Below are positions 1 through 9,515 of a DNA stretch of 64,000 nt, one piece after another. Position 1 is the stretch's first letter; every line of letters starts with the position of its first letter. Under the pieces are notes generated by a model. That model saw nothing but the letters and a program-made list of their open reading frames with translations, was not told the origin of the DNA and ran no database searches. This DNA comes from an uncultured bacterium (GTDB lineage Bacteria; Cyanobacteriota; Vampirovibrionia; Gastranaerophilales; Gastranaerophilaceae). The DNA lies in assembly GCA_949284415.1 (NCBI GenBank), contig CASDVM010000012.1, positions 1-64,000 on the forward strand. The letters are read 5' to 3'. A program made the translations under genes and the position numbers.

Positions 1-207
1 AGACAAAGGAGTACCGGTATCGCCTGTTCCGTAATAATCATAAATAAGTTTTGTCTGGTCTAATGAATTCTGGTATTCATTGGATAAATCCGCAAGCTCT
101 CTGGACAATGCTATCTTCTGGTGTGATAAACGCATTGATTGGTATTCACAGTCTGATTTTCTTGCTGTGATTGTTAATAATCTGGCTTGTCCTGCTGCTA
201 ATCCCAT
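1..207 (-). CDS. Small lineage-type hypothetical protein, partial (C-terminus off the window)
   Basis: An open frame starts at the ATG at 207 and runs without a stop off the left edge (69 codons). The N-terminus reads MGLAAGQARLLTITARKSD, followed by a helical, Gln/Ser/Arg-rich stretch and YDYYGTGD. A purine-rich AAAGGA lies about 11 nt upstream of the start. No enzyme motif is visible. I associate this N-terminus with hypothetical proteins of gut Melainabacteria, from memory and unverified. The function is unknown and the gene is incomplete here. Confidence 0.7.
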   Translation of the reverse strand, partial: MGLAAGQARLLTITARKSDCEYQSMRLSHQKIALSRELADLSNEYQNSLDQTKLIYDYYGTGDTGTPLS

Positions 208-523
208 TATTTTCGATTTTCCTTTCAAAAACCAGTAACGTTCATTATTGTATTACGGTATTTATTGTTTTAATCTTTAAAAAATAATAATTTTTTGTAA
301 CATTTGTTAATATTTTTAATTCTTAAAAATATTGATGCTGTTAACTAATGCAAAATTACTATAATTGTAGCAGTCATAATTGATGAGATTTTTGAAAAAA
401 GTGGTATAATATATATAGAAAGGTGAATTGAAAATTTTATAAAAATCGTTCCGTTGCGCGTACGGAGTTATCAGCCGGTGATTATTTTGTTTTATGCAAA
501 ATATAAGAAAGGCAGAAAAGAAA
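208..523. promoter_or_regulatory. Divergent intergenic region with an extended -10 promoter for the AAA-R3H gene
   Basis: This 316-nt AT-rich gap separates the left-edge gene (minus) from the AAA-R3H gene (plus). A plus-strand extended -10 (TGGTATAAT, 402-410) is the clearest promoter; no good -35 is visible. It implies a 5' leader of about 105 nt. The leader contains a small hairpin, CCGT-loop-ACGG at 451-465, the only GC-rich spot in the gap. I cannot match it to a known riboswitch. Confidence 0.45.
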
Positions 524-2149
524 ATGACCAGCTTACAATTTCAAAATGATTTGGATCGCTTGACAGAAGTTTTGCCTGACAAGGTCAGGAAACACATCAC
601 TTATGAAAAAATGGATGATGTTATAGAAATTGTTCTGGATATCGGCAGAACCCCTGAAATCAGACATGCAGGAGGAAAGATTGAATATCTTGGCAATGAA
701 TTTGTTACGGAAGATGATATTAATTACATCACTTCCCGCATTCAGGAATTCACATCTGACAACCGTTCCGGCATTCCCGGAACTCTCCATAGAATCAGTG
801 CAATCAGAAACAGGCAGGGGAAAATTATAGGTCTGACCTGCCGTATCGGAAGAGTAGTTACAGGTACAATTGCCTGCATAAAAGATATCTGCATGATGAA
901 TAAAAGTATTCTGTTTCTCGGGCGTCCTGGGGTCGGCAAGACTACAAAACTCCGTGAAATTTCACGTCTTGTTGCTGATGAACTCGGTAAACGCGTTGTA
1001 ATTGTAGATACATCAAATGAAATTGCAGGAGACGGCGACACACCTCACCCTGCAATAGGACATGCAAGACGTATGCAGGTTACACAGCCCGAATTTCAAA
1101 AAGATATTATGATCGAGGCCGTTGAAAACCATACCCCGGAAGTTATTGTTGTTGATGAAATAGGTACGGAAGCAGAAGCACAGGCTGCAAGAACAATTGC
1201 GGAACGCGGGGTTATGCTCATTGCTACAGCCCACGGAAACAGTCTTGAAAACTTGATTAAAAACCCTACCTTGTCGGATTTGGTAGGCGGTATTCAATCT
1301 GTAACTTTAGGTGATGATGAAGCAAAACGCAGAGCTTCCCAAAAAACAGTTCTAGAAAGAGAAAAACAGCCTACATTTGATGTCGTTATAGAAATATTAG
1401 ACCGCAACACTCTAGCTGTTTATAAAAATACTGCAGAAGCCGTTGATTATATTTTGCGGGGCTGGCCGATCAGACCCGAAATAAGAAAAGTTGACAAAAC
1501 TTACGACACAGAAATACCTGAACAAGATAAACATGAACCCACAATTTCCGATATTCCTAAAGAAATTAATAAACTCGAACAAAAAATTCAGCCTGAACAC
1601 AATACGGACAGCTTAAAATTCAGCTTTTCACGACAAAAATATGTTGAAGAGGTTAAAGGTATAAAGAAAATTTATCTTTATGCCGTTTCAAGGACAATTG
1701 TAGAAAAGGTTATAGAAAGACTTGATTTAAACGCTGAAATTACGCGGAATCTTGAAGATGCAGATATTGTGATAGCACATAAAAACTTTATAAAAGGCGG
1801 AGCAAAAGTTTTGAGCACCGCAAATGATTACAGACTCCAGATATTTTATGTAAAAACTAACTCTATGGCGCAAATTCAGAAAGTTTTAAAAGAGGCTTTA
1901 CAGATAACCGAAGCTTCGGAAACTTTATGCGGTTATTATGATGATGCGGAACGTGCTCTTGATGAAGCAAAAGCTGCAATAAATAAAATTCTTGCCGGAG
2001 CCGAACATGTTGAACTAACCCCGCAAAATCAACATATCAGGAAATTACAGCATGAACTTGTCGAACAGCACAACCTTTCAAGCAAATCCGTGGGAGAAGG
2101 CAGTAACAGACACCTTAGAATTGTCGGCGGAAAAGATTTTAATAACTGA
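524..2149 (+). CDS. AAA ATPase with C-terminal R3H domain (Ycf45 / SpoIIIAA-like)
   Basis: A 541-residue P-loop ATPase. Walker A is GRPGVGKTT near residue 131 and Walker B is VIVVDEIG near residue 208. The C-terminus carries an R3H single-stranded nucleic-acid-binding motif (R-KLQ-H near residue 505), followed by a glycine-rich strand. This architecture matches the Ycf45 family of cyanobacteria and plastids, related to SpoIIIAA; the molecular role is not established. I chose the ATG at 524, which has AAGAAAGG 11 nt upstream; an in-frame ATG at 494 has no ribosome-binding site. The gene stands alone, ahead of a glutaredoxin gene. It is one of the clearest cyanobacterial-lineage markers in the window. 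Confidence 0.88.
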   Translation: MTSLQFQNDLDRLTEVLPDKVRKHITYEKMDDVIEIVLDIGRTPEIRHAGGKIEYLGNEFVTEDDINYITSRIQEFTSDNRSGIPGTLHRISAIRNRQGKIIGLTCRIGRVVTGTIACIKDICMMNKSILFLGRPGVGKTTKLREISRLVADELGKRVVIVDTSNEIAGDGDTPHPAIGHARRMQVTQPEFQKDIMIEAVENHTPEVIVVDEIGTEAEAQAARTIAERGVMLIATAHGNSLENLIKNPTLSDLVGGIQSVTLGDDEAKRRASQKTVLEREKQPTFDVVIEILDRNTLAVYKNTAEAVDYILRGWPIRPEIRKVDKTYDTEIPEQDKHEPTISDIPKEINKLEQKIQPEHNTDSLKFSFSRQKYVEEVKGIKKIYLYAVSRTIVEKVIERLDLNAEITRNLEDADIVIAHKNFIKGGAKVLSTANDYRLQIFYVKTNSMAQIQKVLKEALQITEASETLCGYYDDAERALDEAKAAINKILAGAEHVELTPQNQHIRKLQHELVEQHNLSSKSVGEGSNRHLRIVGGKDFNN

Positions 2150-2202
2150 TTTGCAATAACAGAATTGTTAATTTATAATAACTTAAATTAAAGGAGGTTA
2201 TT

Positions 2203-2463
2203 ATGAACAAAATTGATATTTACACAATGACAACATGCCCGTACTGTGTGAAAGCAAAAAAACTTTTATCAACTTTAGGTTTAACTTACATAGAACACAA
2301 CGTTGATGAATCTTTTGATGAAATGACAAAAAAACTTTCCGAAAAATTCAATAAAACAGTTATGACTGTTCCGCAGATTATTATTAATGATAATTATGTC
2401 GGCGGATATGACAATTTGGAAGCCGCATACAAAAGCGGAAAACTCAAAGAAATTTTAGAATAA
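2203..2463 (+). CDS. grxC: Glutaredoxin (GrxC type)
   Basis: An 86-residue single-domain glutaredoxin, normal size for the family. The dithiol active site CPYC lies at residues 11-14. The TVPQIIINDNYVGGYDNL stretch provides the cis-Pro and glutathione-binding residues. It reduces protein disulfides and glutathione mixed disulfides in the cytosol. A strong Shine-Dalgarno (AAAGGAGG) precedes the ATG. It follows the AAA-R3H gene after a 53-nt gap and could be co-transcribed. A bidirectional terminator lies downstream. Confidence 0.93.
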   Translation: MNKIDIYTMTTCPYCVKAKKLLSTLGLTYIEHNVDESFDEMTKKLSEKFNKTVMTVPQIIINDNYVGGYDNLEAAYKSGKLKEILE

Positions 2464-2590
2464 ATAAATTTGAGCTTAATTCACACGGTTGTTAATAAAT
2501 AAACATGACATGATTGCGGATCTGGTCCGCAATTACGTGTTTACTGATGAGTTTTCACAGAAAATTTAAAAATTTATAAAACAAAAAAAC

Positions 2591-2622
2591 AAAAGACGGG
2601 AATTAAAAAATCCCGTCTTTTT
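2591..2622. terminator. Bidirectional intrinsic terminator between grxC and ppdK
   Basis: The stem AAAAGACGGGA pairs perfectly with TCCCGTCTTTT around an A-rich loop, with T-runs on both strands. It sits between the convergent grxC and ppdK genes and can end transcription from either side. Confidence 0.85.
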
Positions 2623-2670
2623 CAATTATGTAAATTCATACAAAATCAGAATGAAAAAAGGACTTTACCT

Positions 2671-5349
2671 CTACTTACATCCCAGAGGACCTTCTTCTTC
2701 CTTACTGTGTTTGAATTCGATTACTGCCTGAGCTGCTGCCAGTCTTGCCTGCGGAACTCTGAACGGTGAACATGATACATAGTTCAAACCTATTCTGTGG
2801 CAGAATTTAACCGATGCCGGATCTCCGCCGTGTTCTCCGCAGATACCGCGTTTCAGATGCGGTCTGACTTTAAGAGCTTTATCGAGAGCAATTTTCATCA
2901 ATTGTCCAACTCCTTCCTGATCAAGGGTTTGGAACGGGTTAGCAGGCAGAATTTTTTGTTCTACATAGTTTTGCAGGAACTTGCCTTCTGCATCATCTCT
3001 TGAATAGCCGAATGTCATCTGCGTTAAATCGTTTGTTCCGAATGAGAAGAATTCCGCATATTCTGCAATCTGATCTGCTGTCAAAGCCGCACGCGGAATT
3101 TCAATCATTGTACCGAACATGTAATCAACCGCAACACCTTTTTCGTTCATAACTTCTTTTGCAACACGTTCAAGAACACTTTTTACTGTTTTAAGTTCAT
3201 TTACATGTCCTACAAGCGGAATCATGACTTCAGGTTTAACATCAAGTCCTTCTTTTTTCAAATCACAGGCTGCCGTAAATATTGCTCTAACCTGCATTTC
3301 GTTGATTTCCGGATAAGTCAAACCTAAACGGCATCCTCTCAAGCCCATCATCGGATTTGATTCAGACATTGCTTCAACGATATTCAGAAGTTTTTCATCT
3401 TCTTTGTAATCTTCGCCTTTAGCTTTTTTGGTTGCAACTTTAGCTATCAATTCTTCTTTGTCGGGCAAGAATTCATGAAGCGGCGGGTCAAGAAGTCTGA
3501 TTGTCATTGATTTTTCACCCAATGCTTTAAACATAGCGTAGAAATCGCTGTACTGCATCGGAAGAAGATGATCAAGAGCTTCTTTTCGTGCTTCCGGCGT
3601 ACCTGCAATAATCATTTTTTGAACCCACGGAAGTCTTTCCGGATCCATAAACATGTGTTCGGTACGGCATAAACCGACTCCTTCAGCTCCGAGTTCCAGT
3701 GCTTTTGCAACATCAGCGGGTGTATCCGCATTAGCTCTTACGCTCAACAATTTAGTTTCATCAACCCATTTGAAAAGTTTTTGGAAGTTTTCATCCATTT
3801 TAGGAGGAATTAAGTGAACTGACCCTGCCATAACTTCGCCTGTACCGCCGTCAAGAGAAATAATATCATTTTTATGGTAAACAGTACCGTCTGCAGATGT
3901 CAGAGTTTCATTTTTAAGATCGATTTTTAAATCTTCACAGCCTGCAACGCATGGTTTTCCCATACCTTTTGCAACAACAGCTGCGTGAGATGTCATACCG
4001 CCTCTGAGAGTCAGAACACCTTGAGATTCAATCATACCGTGAATATCATCAGGACATGTTTCAATTCTGACTAAGATCACTTTTTCACCTGCTTTACCGC
4101 GTTCTGCAGCTTCTTCGGTATCAAATACAATTTTACCGACAGCAGCACCCGGAGATGCCGCAAGACCTTTTGCAATTTGTTTTGCTTCTTTTTTAGCAGC
4201 AGGGTCAAAGTCCGGAAGAAGTACCTGATAAAGCTGGTTTGCATCTACAAGTTCAATTGCTCTTTCTTTATCAATTATACCTTCTTCGCACATTTCTACC
4301 GCAATTCTCACAGATGCTTTTGCAGTTCTTTTACCGTTACGTGTCTGAAGGATATACAATTTGCCTCTTTCGATTGTGAATTCCATATCCTGAACATCTT
4401 TGTAGCCCTTTTCAAGTTTTTTAGCGATATCAACGTATTGTCTGTATAAATCAGGCATTTCATGTTCAAGTTCCGCAATAGGTTTAGGAGTTCTGATACC
4501 TGCAACAACGTCTTCTCCTTGAGCGTTTGTCAAATATTCACCGTAGAATTTATTTTCACCGGTAGACGGGTTTCTTGTGAAGGAAACGCCTGTTGCACAG
4601 TCATCGCCCATGTTTCCGAACACCATTGTCTGAACATTTACAGCTGTACCGTAGTTATGGTCGATTTTGTAGTGATCTCTATATGCTACGGCACGAGGAA
4701 TATTCCAGGATCTGAATACCGCTTCTATTGCTTCTTCCAATTGAACGTAAGGATCCTGCGGGAATTCTTTGCCTGTTTCTTTTTTGATTAATTCTTTATA
4801 AGGCTCAATTAAAGATTTCCAATCTTCTGCAGTTAAATCCGTATCAGATTTATAACCTTTTTCTTCTTTAATTTTGTCAAGATAATCTTCAAATTTTTGT
4901 CTGTCGATTTCCCAAGCAACAGATCCGAACATTGTCAAAAATCTTCTGTAAGAGTCATAGCAGAATCTCGGGTTGTTAGTCAGTTTAATCATGCCTTCAA
5001 CAGTTTTGTCATTTAACCCCAAATTCAAAATTGTTTCCATCATGCCAGGCATTGAAAGTCTTGCACCTGATCTGACGGATACAAGAAGCGGATTTTCGGC
5101 ATCGCCGAATTTTTTGCCTGCCTGCTCTTCTACTTCTTTTAGGTAATATTTCACTTCATCCATCAATCCTGCAGGCATTTTATTGCCATGATTAATGTAA
5201 TCCATACAGGTTTCTGTAGTAATCGTTAACCCCGGAGGAACCGGCAGCCCCAAATTGGTCATTTCAGCGAGGTTTGCACCTTTACCGCCGAGAAGATTGC
5301 GCATGTCTGCATTGCCTTCTTTGAATAACCATACGCGTTTTTCAGTCAT
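2671..5349 (-). CDS. ppdK: Pyruvate, phosphate dikinase
   Basis: An 892-residue PPDK that interconverts pyruvate + ATP + Pi with PEP + AMP + PPi. The N-terminal nucleotide-binding domain begins with GGKGANLAEM. The central phospho-histidine motif GGMTSHAAVVAKGMGKPCV has its His near residue 455. The C-terminal PEP/pyruvate barrel contains FGTNDLTQMTFGYSRDDA and the catalytic Cys in CGEHGGDP near residue 836. Length and motifs are normal. I start at the ATG at 5349, preceded by AAAGGAGAT at ideal spacing; an ATG eight codons upstream lies on top of that site. It fits a fermentative anaerobe using PPi-linked glycolysis or gluconeogenesis. Confidence 0.97.
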   Translation of the reverse strand: MTEKRVWLFKEGNADMRNLLGGKGANLAEMTNLGLPVPPGLTITTETCMDYINHGNKMPAGLMDEVKYYLKEVEEQAGKKFGDAENPLLVSVRSGARLSMPGMMETILNLGLNDKTVEGMIKLTNNPRFCYDSYRRFLTMFGSVAWEIDRQKFEDYLDKIKEEKGYKSDTDLTAEDWKSLIEPYKELIKKETGKEFPQDPYVQLEEAIEAVFRSWNIPRAVAYRDHYKIDHNYGTAVNVQTMVFGNMGDDCATGVSFTRNPSTGENKFYGEYLTNAQGEDVVAGIRTPKPIAELEHEMPDLYRQYVDIAKKLEKGYKDVQDMEFTIERGKLYILQTRNGKRTAKASVRIAVEMCEEGIIDKERAIELVDANQLYQVLLPDFDPAAKKEAKQIAKGLAASPGAAVGKIVFDTEEAAERGKAGEKVILVRIETCPDDIHGMIESQGVLTLRGGMTSHAAVVAKGMGKPCVAGCEDLKIDLKNETLTSADGTVYHKNDIISLDGGTGEVMAGSVHLIPPKMDENFQKLFKWVDETKLLSVRANADTPADVAKALELGAEGVGLCRTEHMFMDPERLPWVQKMIIAGTPEARKEALDHLLPMQYSDFYAMFKALGEKSMTIRLLDPPLHEFLPDKEELIAKVATKKAKGEDYKEDEKLLNIVEAMSESNPMMGLRGCRLGLTYPEINEMQVRAIFTAACDLKKEGLDVKPEVMIPLVGHVNELKTVKSVLERVAKEVMNEKGVAVDYMFGTMIEIPRAALTADQIAEYAEFFSFGTNDLTQMTFGYSRDDAEGKFLQNYVEQKILPANPFQTLDQEGVGQLMKIALDKALKVRPHLKRGICGEHGGDPASVKFCHRIGLNYVSCSPFRVPQARLAAAQAVIEFKHSKEEEGPLGCK

Positions 5350-5492
5350 TTTTTTATCTCCTTTCTTATTCATATAATAAACACTTTCAATGATTTTAAT
5401 ATATCACAAAAAAAATAATATATACAATTTTTTAAACTTATTTATTTATTTTTTATTTGCCTAATCGATTTGTTTCAATTATCATTATAAAT

Positions 5493-6623
5493 ATGGAAAA
5501 TGAAGTTAGTAAAAAAAATTTTTCAGGCAAAGTTACTCTGCTGGACAAATACATTCTTAAGCAAATTATCGAAATGTTTATTATGGGTGTATGTGTATTT
5601 ACATCTATTATTTTTGCTTCGGATACATTTATAACCCTTATAAAACAAATTTCACTATTCGGAATTCCTTTCAAAGTAGCATTGATGATGATTATTCTAA
5701 ACCTCCCTCAGGTAATTGTTATGACAATACCTATGGGTGTCTTGCTTGCGACTGTTATGACTCTTAACGGTTTAAGCTTAAAATCCGAAATTACTGTAAT
5801 GCGAGCCTGCGGAATAGGCTTGAACAGAATTGCCAAACCAATTTTTATTTTTGCACTGGCAATGTCCGTATGCAGTTTTGTTATTAATGAAACTGTTGTC
5901 CCTGTCATGACCAAACAGTCAAAGGATCTCGCTCTCTGGTCTCTCGGACAGAAAAATATTCCCGAAGGCAAGCAAAATTTCGTTTTCAAAGAATTGAATG
6001 ACGGCGGAAGCATAAAAAGATTATTTTATGTAGGTTTCTGTGAAAATAAAGTTTTGCATAATATTACTGTGCTAGACACATCAAAAGACGGTACAATTCA
6101 AGTCTTGCAGGCAGATGAAGGTAAAACTTCCCCTGAAGGCTGGCAGTTTGACAAAGGTGCTGTTTATACGGTAGACAGTGACGGAAAAGTTTTAAACACA
6201 ACTCTTTTTGACAGTTCTATAGTTAAATTCGGGCTTGATATGTCTAAAGAACTTAATAAAAATGTTGCCAAAGAAATGAATTTTACTCAACTTATTAATT
6301 ATATAAGACATAATCATATTGATATAAAGCAGAGAAATGTTTTCCATATTGAACTTTATGACAAGCTTGCATTACCGTTGACAACAATTGCGCTGGTTCT
6401 TATTGGTGTACCTCTTGCAATTACTCCGCCGAGGGTGCGTTACAACAGAGGTTTCTTATTCAGTATATTAATCATATTTGCATATTACTTGATAAGGGCA
6501 CTGTCAATATCATTCGGCGAAGCAGGCACATTACAGCCGTTTCTGGCAGCCTGGATGCCTAATATTGTCCTGACAATAATCGGAACAATGCTTTATTATA
6601 AAAAGGTTTATACAATAGAGTAA
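5493..6623 (+). CDS. LptF/LptG-family permease
   Basis: A 376-residue inner-membrane protein of the LptF/LptG (YjgP/YjgQ) family, the transmembrane part of the ABC exporter that pulls lipopolysaccharide out of the inner membrane. The family hallmark LLDKYILKQIIEMF opens the protein. Three TM segments then precede a periplasmic beta-jellyroll region (about residues 140-270), and three more follow (PLTTIALVLIGVPLAITPP onward). Only one paralog is present, so F and G cannot be told apart. I start at the ATG at 5493; a TTG at 5457 also extends the frame, and neither has a clear Shine-Dalgarno. It shows the organism builds an LPS-type envelope. A coiled-coil gene follows 5 nt downstream. Confidence 0.85.
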   Translation: MENEVSKKNFSGKVTLLDKYILKQIIEMFIMGVCVFTSIIFASDTFITLIKQISLFGIPFKVALMMIILNLPQVIVMTIPMGVLLATVMTLNGLSLKSEITVMRACGIGLNRIAKPIFIFALAMSVCSFVINETVVPVMTKQSKDLALWSLGQKNIPEGKQNFVFKELNDGGSIKRLFYVGFCENKVLHNITVLDTSKDGTIQVLQADEGKTSPEGWQFDKGAVYTVDSDGKVLNTTLFDSSIVKFGLDMSKELNKNVAKEMNFTQLINYIRHNHIDIKQRNVFHIELYDKLALPLTTIALVLIGVPLAITPPRVRYNRGFLFSILIIFAYYLIRALSISFGEAGTLQPFLAAWMPNIVLTIIGTMLYYKKVYTIE

Positions 6624-6628
6624 TAAAA

Positions 6629-7207
6629 ATGAACAATAATCTGTTTGAAAAAAATTTTAAAAGACTGAATGATTATGATTTGAATATCTTAAACGATAAT
6701 TCATTTAAAGATTTGGATGATAAGACATTAAAGCTTGAATGCTTGATAGCAGAAAAGGAAGAAGCGCTTGAAAAGCTTAACAACAAAATTAAAGGTGCAG
6801 AATTGTTAGGCAAGCTGCTTGATGTAATGGATTTGAAAATTCAGGCAAAACAGTTAGAAAATGAACTTGCGGATTTGAAAGAACAATATTCGAAAAGGAA
6901 TATGGCAGAAAAAATAACCGATGCAATAACTGCCGGAAAGTCAAAATACAAGTTATCACCGATAAGACGTCTTGCACGTTTTGTATCAAGACAAATTATT
7001 GCAAGAATGTCAAAAAAAGTTAAGTCAATTCTTGATTTAAGCGACTCTTTAGATACTCTTGAAAGTATAAACGAAAATGTTGATGAACTTATTGCAATGA
7101 AGGTTCCTTACGGTGAAACAAAAGCTAATTACGAAAAACTGACTAATTATCTTTACCGCGCCAATCGCATTCATTCGGAAATCAACAAAAAGATGCAGAA
7201 GCTGTAA
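6629..7207 (+). CDS. Coiled-coil hypothetical protein
   Basis: A 192-residue soluble protein with no recognised domain. Residues about 25-95 are heptad-rich (LECLIAEKEEALEKLNNKI, QAKQLENELADLKEQY), predicting a long coiled coil. A basic middle (SPIRRLARFVSRQIIARMSKK) and a further helical tail follow. It starts 5 nt after the LptF/G-like permease and is probably co-transcribed with it. No signal peptide or TM segment is visible. Function unknown. Confidence 0.72.
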   Translation: MNNNLFEKNFKRLNDYDLNILNDNSFKDLDDKTLKLECLIAEKEEALEKLNNKIKGAELLGKLLDVMDLKIQAKQLENELADLKEQYSKRNMAEKITDAITAGKSKYKLSPIRRLARFVSRQIIARMSKKVKSILDLSDSLDTLESINENVDELIAMKVPYGETKANYEKLTNYLYRANRIHSEINKKMQKL

Positions 7208-7275
7208 CTTGCGAATAAGTTATTTTTATCATAGAATTATTTTATAAGAAAAATGAATAGCTTTAAGGAGAAAAT

Positions 7276-8739
7276 ATGAACGAGCTTTTAAAAAAATCAG
7301 CAGCAGAACAAAGCAAAGCTTTAAAAAATAAAGAAATTTCAGCAGTAGAATTAACAAATGCGGCTTTTGAAAGAATTGAAGAAGTTGATGGAAAATTAGG
7401 AGCATTTAATTCTTTAACAAAAGAAACAGCGCTTGATACAGCAAAAAAAGTCGATGAAAAAATCGCAAAAGGGGAAGAATTACCGCTTTTGGCAGGTGTT
7501 CCGCTTGCACTCAAAGACAATATGAATCTGAAGGGTTCTAAAACAACTGCTTCTTCAAAAATTCTGGAAAACTTTGTTTCTCCGTTTAACGCTACAATAA
7601 GCGAAAAGCTCTTGAACAATTTAGTTCCGATTGTCGGAAAAGCCAACCTTGACGAATTTGCAATGGGATCTTCAAACGAAAACTCGGCTTTCAAAAAAGT
7701 TCATAACCCCTGGAATTTGAATAAAGTTCCCGGAGGCTCATCAGGCGGATCGGCCGCTTCTGTTGCAGCCTGCGAAGCAACACTGGCATTAGGTTCCGAT
7801 ACAGGCGGTTCTATCAGACTGCCTGCATCTTTCTGCGGTATTGTCGGAATGAAACCTACTTACGGACGTGTTTCCAGATACGGTTTAATTGCTTTTGCAT
7901 CATCTTTAGATCAAATAGGCCCTTTTGCGAGAACCGTTGAAGATGCCGCAAACTTACTCGAAGTAATTTCAGGTCATGATCCGAAAGATTCTACATCTTT
8001 AAATCTGCCTGTAGAACATTACTCCGCACATCTTAACGATGACATAAAAGGAATGAAAGTCGGCGTTATAAAAGAATTGATGTCGGAAGGTTTATCCGAT
8101 GATGTACAAAAAGCGATTGAAAAAGCAATTGAAGATTATAAAAAATTAGGCTGTGAAATTGTTGAAATCTCTTTGCCAAGATTGAAATATTCAATAGGAA
8201 TTTATTACATCCTGGCAACTGCAGAATGTTCATCAAATCTGGCACGTTTTGACGGTGTAAAATACGGTTACAGAACACCTGACGCCAAAAATCTTCTTGA
8301 AATGTATACAAAAACCAGAGCAGAAGGCTTCGGCCCCGAAGTTAAACGCCGTATAATGCTCGGAACTTATGCTTTATCATCTGGATATTACGATGCTTAT
8401 TACAAAAAAGCACAGCAGATGAGAGCACTGGTAACTCAGGATTTTGAAGAAGCATTCAAAAAAGTTGATATTCTGATTTCACCAACATGCCCGAATACAG
8501 CATTTGACCTCGGAGCAAAAGCTTCTGATCCGTTAGCTATGTATTTAACAGATATTGCAACAATTTCCGCTAACCTTGCCGGAATTCCGGGATTGAGCGT
8601 GCCTGCGGGATTTGACAAAGACGGTATGCCGATAGGCTTGCAAATACTTGCTCCGCAGTTACAGGAAAGCAGATTATTTAATGCGGCTCATAAGTTTGAA
8701 AGAGCTAACGATTATTACTTACAGCTTGCAAAAATATAA
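7276..8739 (+). CDS. gatA: Aspartyl/glutamyl-tRNA amidotransferase subunit A
   Basis: A 487-residue amidase-signature enzyme, the GatA subunit of GatCAB. It hydrolyses glutamine so that GatB can convert misacylated Glu-tRNA-Gln (or Asp-tRNA-Asn) to the amidated form. The catalytic Lys lies in LALKDNM, and the Ser-cisSer-Lys triad region is in the signature GGSSGGSAASVAAC...GSDTGGSIRLPAS. The sequence MKPTYGRVSRYGLIAFASS is typical of GatA rather than other amidases. TAAGGAGAAAAT provides the ribosome-binding site. gatB and gatC are not adjacent. A tRNA-Gln gene lies elsewhere in the window (31574-31645). Confidence 0.96.
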   Translation: MNELLKKSAAEQSKALKNKEISAVELTNAAFERIEEVDGKLGAFNSLTKETALDTAKKVDEKIAKGEELPLLAGVPLALKDNMNLKGSKTTASSKILENFVSPFNATISEKLLNNLVPIVGKANLDEFAMGSSNENSAFKKVHNPWNLNKVPGGSSGGSAASVAACEATLALGSDTGGSIRLPASFCGIVGMKPTYGRVSRYGLIAFASSLDQIGPFARTVEDAANLLEVISGHDPKDSTSLNLPVEHYSAHLNDDIKGMKVGVIKELMSEGLSDDVQKAIEKAIEDYKKLGCEIVEISLPRLKYSIGIYYILATAECSSNLARFDGVKYGYRTPDAKNLLEMYTKTRAEGFGPEVKRRIMLGTYALSSGYYDAYYKKAQQMRALVTQDFEEAFKKVDILISPTCPNTAFDLGAKASDPLAMYLTDIATISANLAGIPGLSVPAGFDKDGMPIGLQILAPQLQESRLFNAAHKFERANDYYLQLAKI

Positions 8740-8747
8740 CAAGTCTG

Positions 8748-8790
8748 CCTCCCTTGTTAAAGGGAGGGGAACCGCATAAGCGATGAAGGG
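8748..8790. repeat. Short palindromic intergenic element between gatA and the HEPN gene
   Basis: CCTCCCTT-gtta-AAGGGAGG is a perfect 8-bp hairpin, followed by GGGAACCGCATAAGCGATGAAGGGAT. A related CCCTC...GAGGG palindrome occurs in the leader of the prepilin gene at 25976-25998, so this looks like a dispersed repeat. Its right end supplies the AAGGGAT ribosome-binding site of the next gene. Confidence 0.5.
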
Positions 8791-8795
8791 ATTAC

Positions 8796-9206
8796 ATGCT
8801 TAACACCGAATATCTTGAAAGATGCATAGCAACACTGGAAAAATCTTATTCCTGCATAAAATCGGCAGAAGAAGGTTCCATTGACTATGAAATGTACAGG
8901 AATTCTCTTGTAAAAAGTTTTGAAATGACGCTTGAACAAAGCGGAAAACTTTTAAGAAAAAAACTGACTCCCTATTTTGCAAGTAAAAAAGCTGTAGATT
9001 TGTTAACTTTCAAAGATTTATTCAGAGAAGCTTTGAAACATTCATTATTAAGCGAAAATGAAGTAAATCGCTGGTTCAAATACAGAGATAACAGAAATAA
9101 TACGGCTCACGATTACGGGAAAGCCTTTGCCGAAGAAACTTTGTTTTTGATTGACGATTTTTTGAAAGATGTTAAAAATTTGAAAGAAGCTGTTGAAAAT
9201 GAGTGA
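8796..9206 (+). CDS. HEPN-domain protein (HI0074 / HepT-like), putative toxin
   Basis: A 136-residue all-helical HEPN protein of the nucleotidyltransferase-substrate-binding (HI0074-like) group. The motif RNNTAHDY at about residues 103-110 fits the R-X4-H-X-Y signature of HepT ribonuclease toxins; in characterised pairs the Tyr is AMPylated by the partner MntA. The next gene, overlapping by 8 nt, is a minimal nucleotidyltransferase, so this is a two-gene toxin-antitoxin-type module. Toxicity is inferred from family knowledge. The AAGGGAT ribosome-binding site lies in the upstream palindromic repeat. Confidence 0.85.
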   Translation: MLNTEYLERCIATLEKSYSCIKSAEEGSIDYEMYRNSLVKSFEMTLEQSGKLLRKKLTPYFASKKAVDLLTFKDLFREALKHSLLSENEVNRWFKYRDNRNNTAHDYGKAFAEETLFLIDDFLKDVKNLKEAVENE

Positions 9207-9492
9207 ACTTTTCATAAAACCCGAACATCTTAAAATGTTAAAAGATATTTTTGCATCTTACTGTCCTGAGGCGGAAATATGGGCATACGGGAGCAGGCTG
9301 ACAGGTGATGCCCATGAAGGAAGCGATTTGGATTTAGCTGTTAAAGATTTCCATCGAAAAAATGCAAACCTTTCCGAACTTAAAAGTTTGTTGTCTGAAA
9401 GCAATATTCCGTTTATTGTCGATATTCACGAATTTGACAAACTACCAAAATCGTTTCAGGATGAAATTTTGAAAAATTATATTATACTTTAA
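9199..9492 (+). CDS. Minimal nucleotidyltransferase (MntA-like antitoxin)
   Basis: A 97-residue DNA polymerase beta-like nucleotidyltransferase. The core GSRLTGDAHEGSDLDLAV matches the GS-X10-D-X-D signature of MntA. A third carboxylate probably lies in VDIHEFD. In known HepT/MntA pairs it transfers AMP to the HEPN tyrosine and neutralises the RNase. The ATG at 9199 overlaps the HEPN stop (translational coupling); a TTG two codons upstream is also in frame. This family is more often fixed in chromosomes as a stable pair than carried on mobile DNA. Confidence 0.86.
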   Translation: MSELFIKPEHLKMLKDIFASYCPEAEIWAYGSRLTGDAHEGSDLDLAVKDFHRKNANLSELKSLLSESNIPFIVDIHEFDKLPKSFQDEILKNYIIL

Positions 9493-9515
9493 AGTCAATT
9501 TTTAAACCGTATTTT

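Noticed and set aside
2513-2533. Hairpin ATTGCGGA-TCTGG-TCCGCAAT after grxC as a terminator
   Set aside because: No T-run follows; the symmetrical terminator at 2591-2622 is the better candidate.
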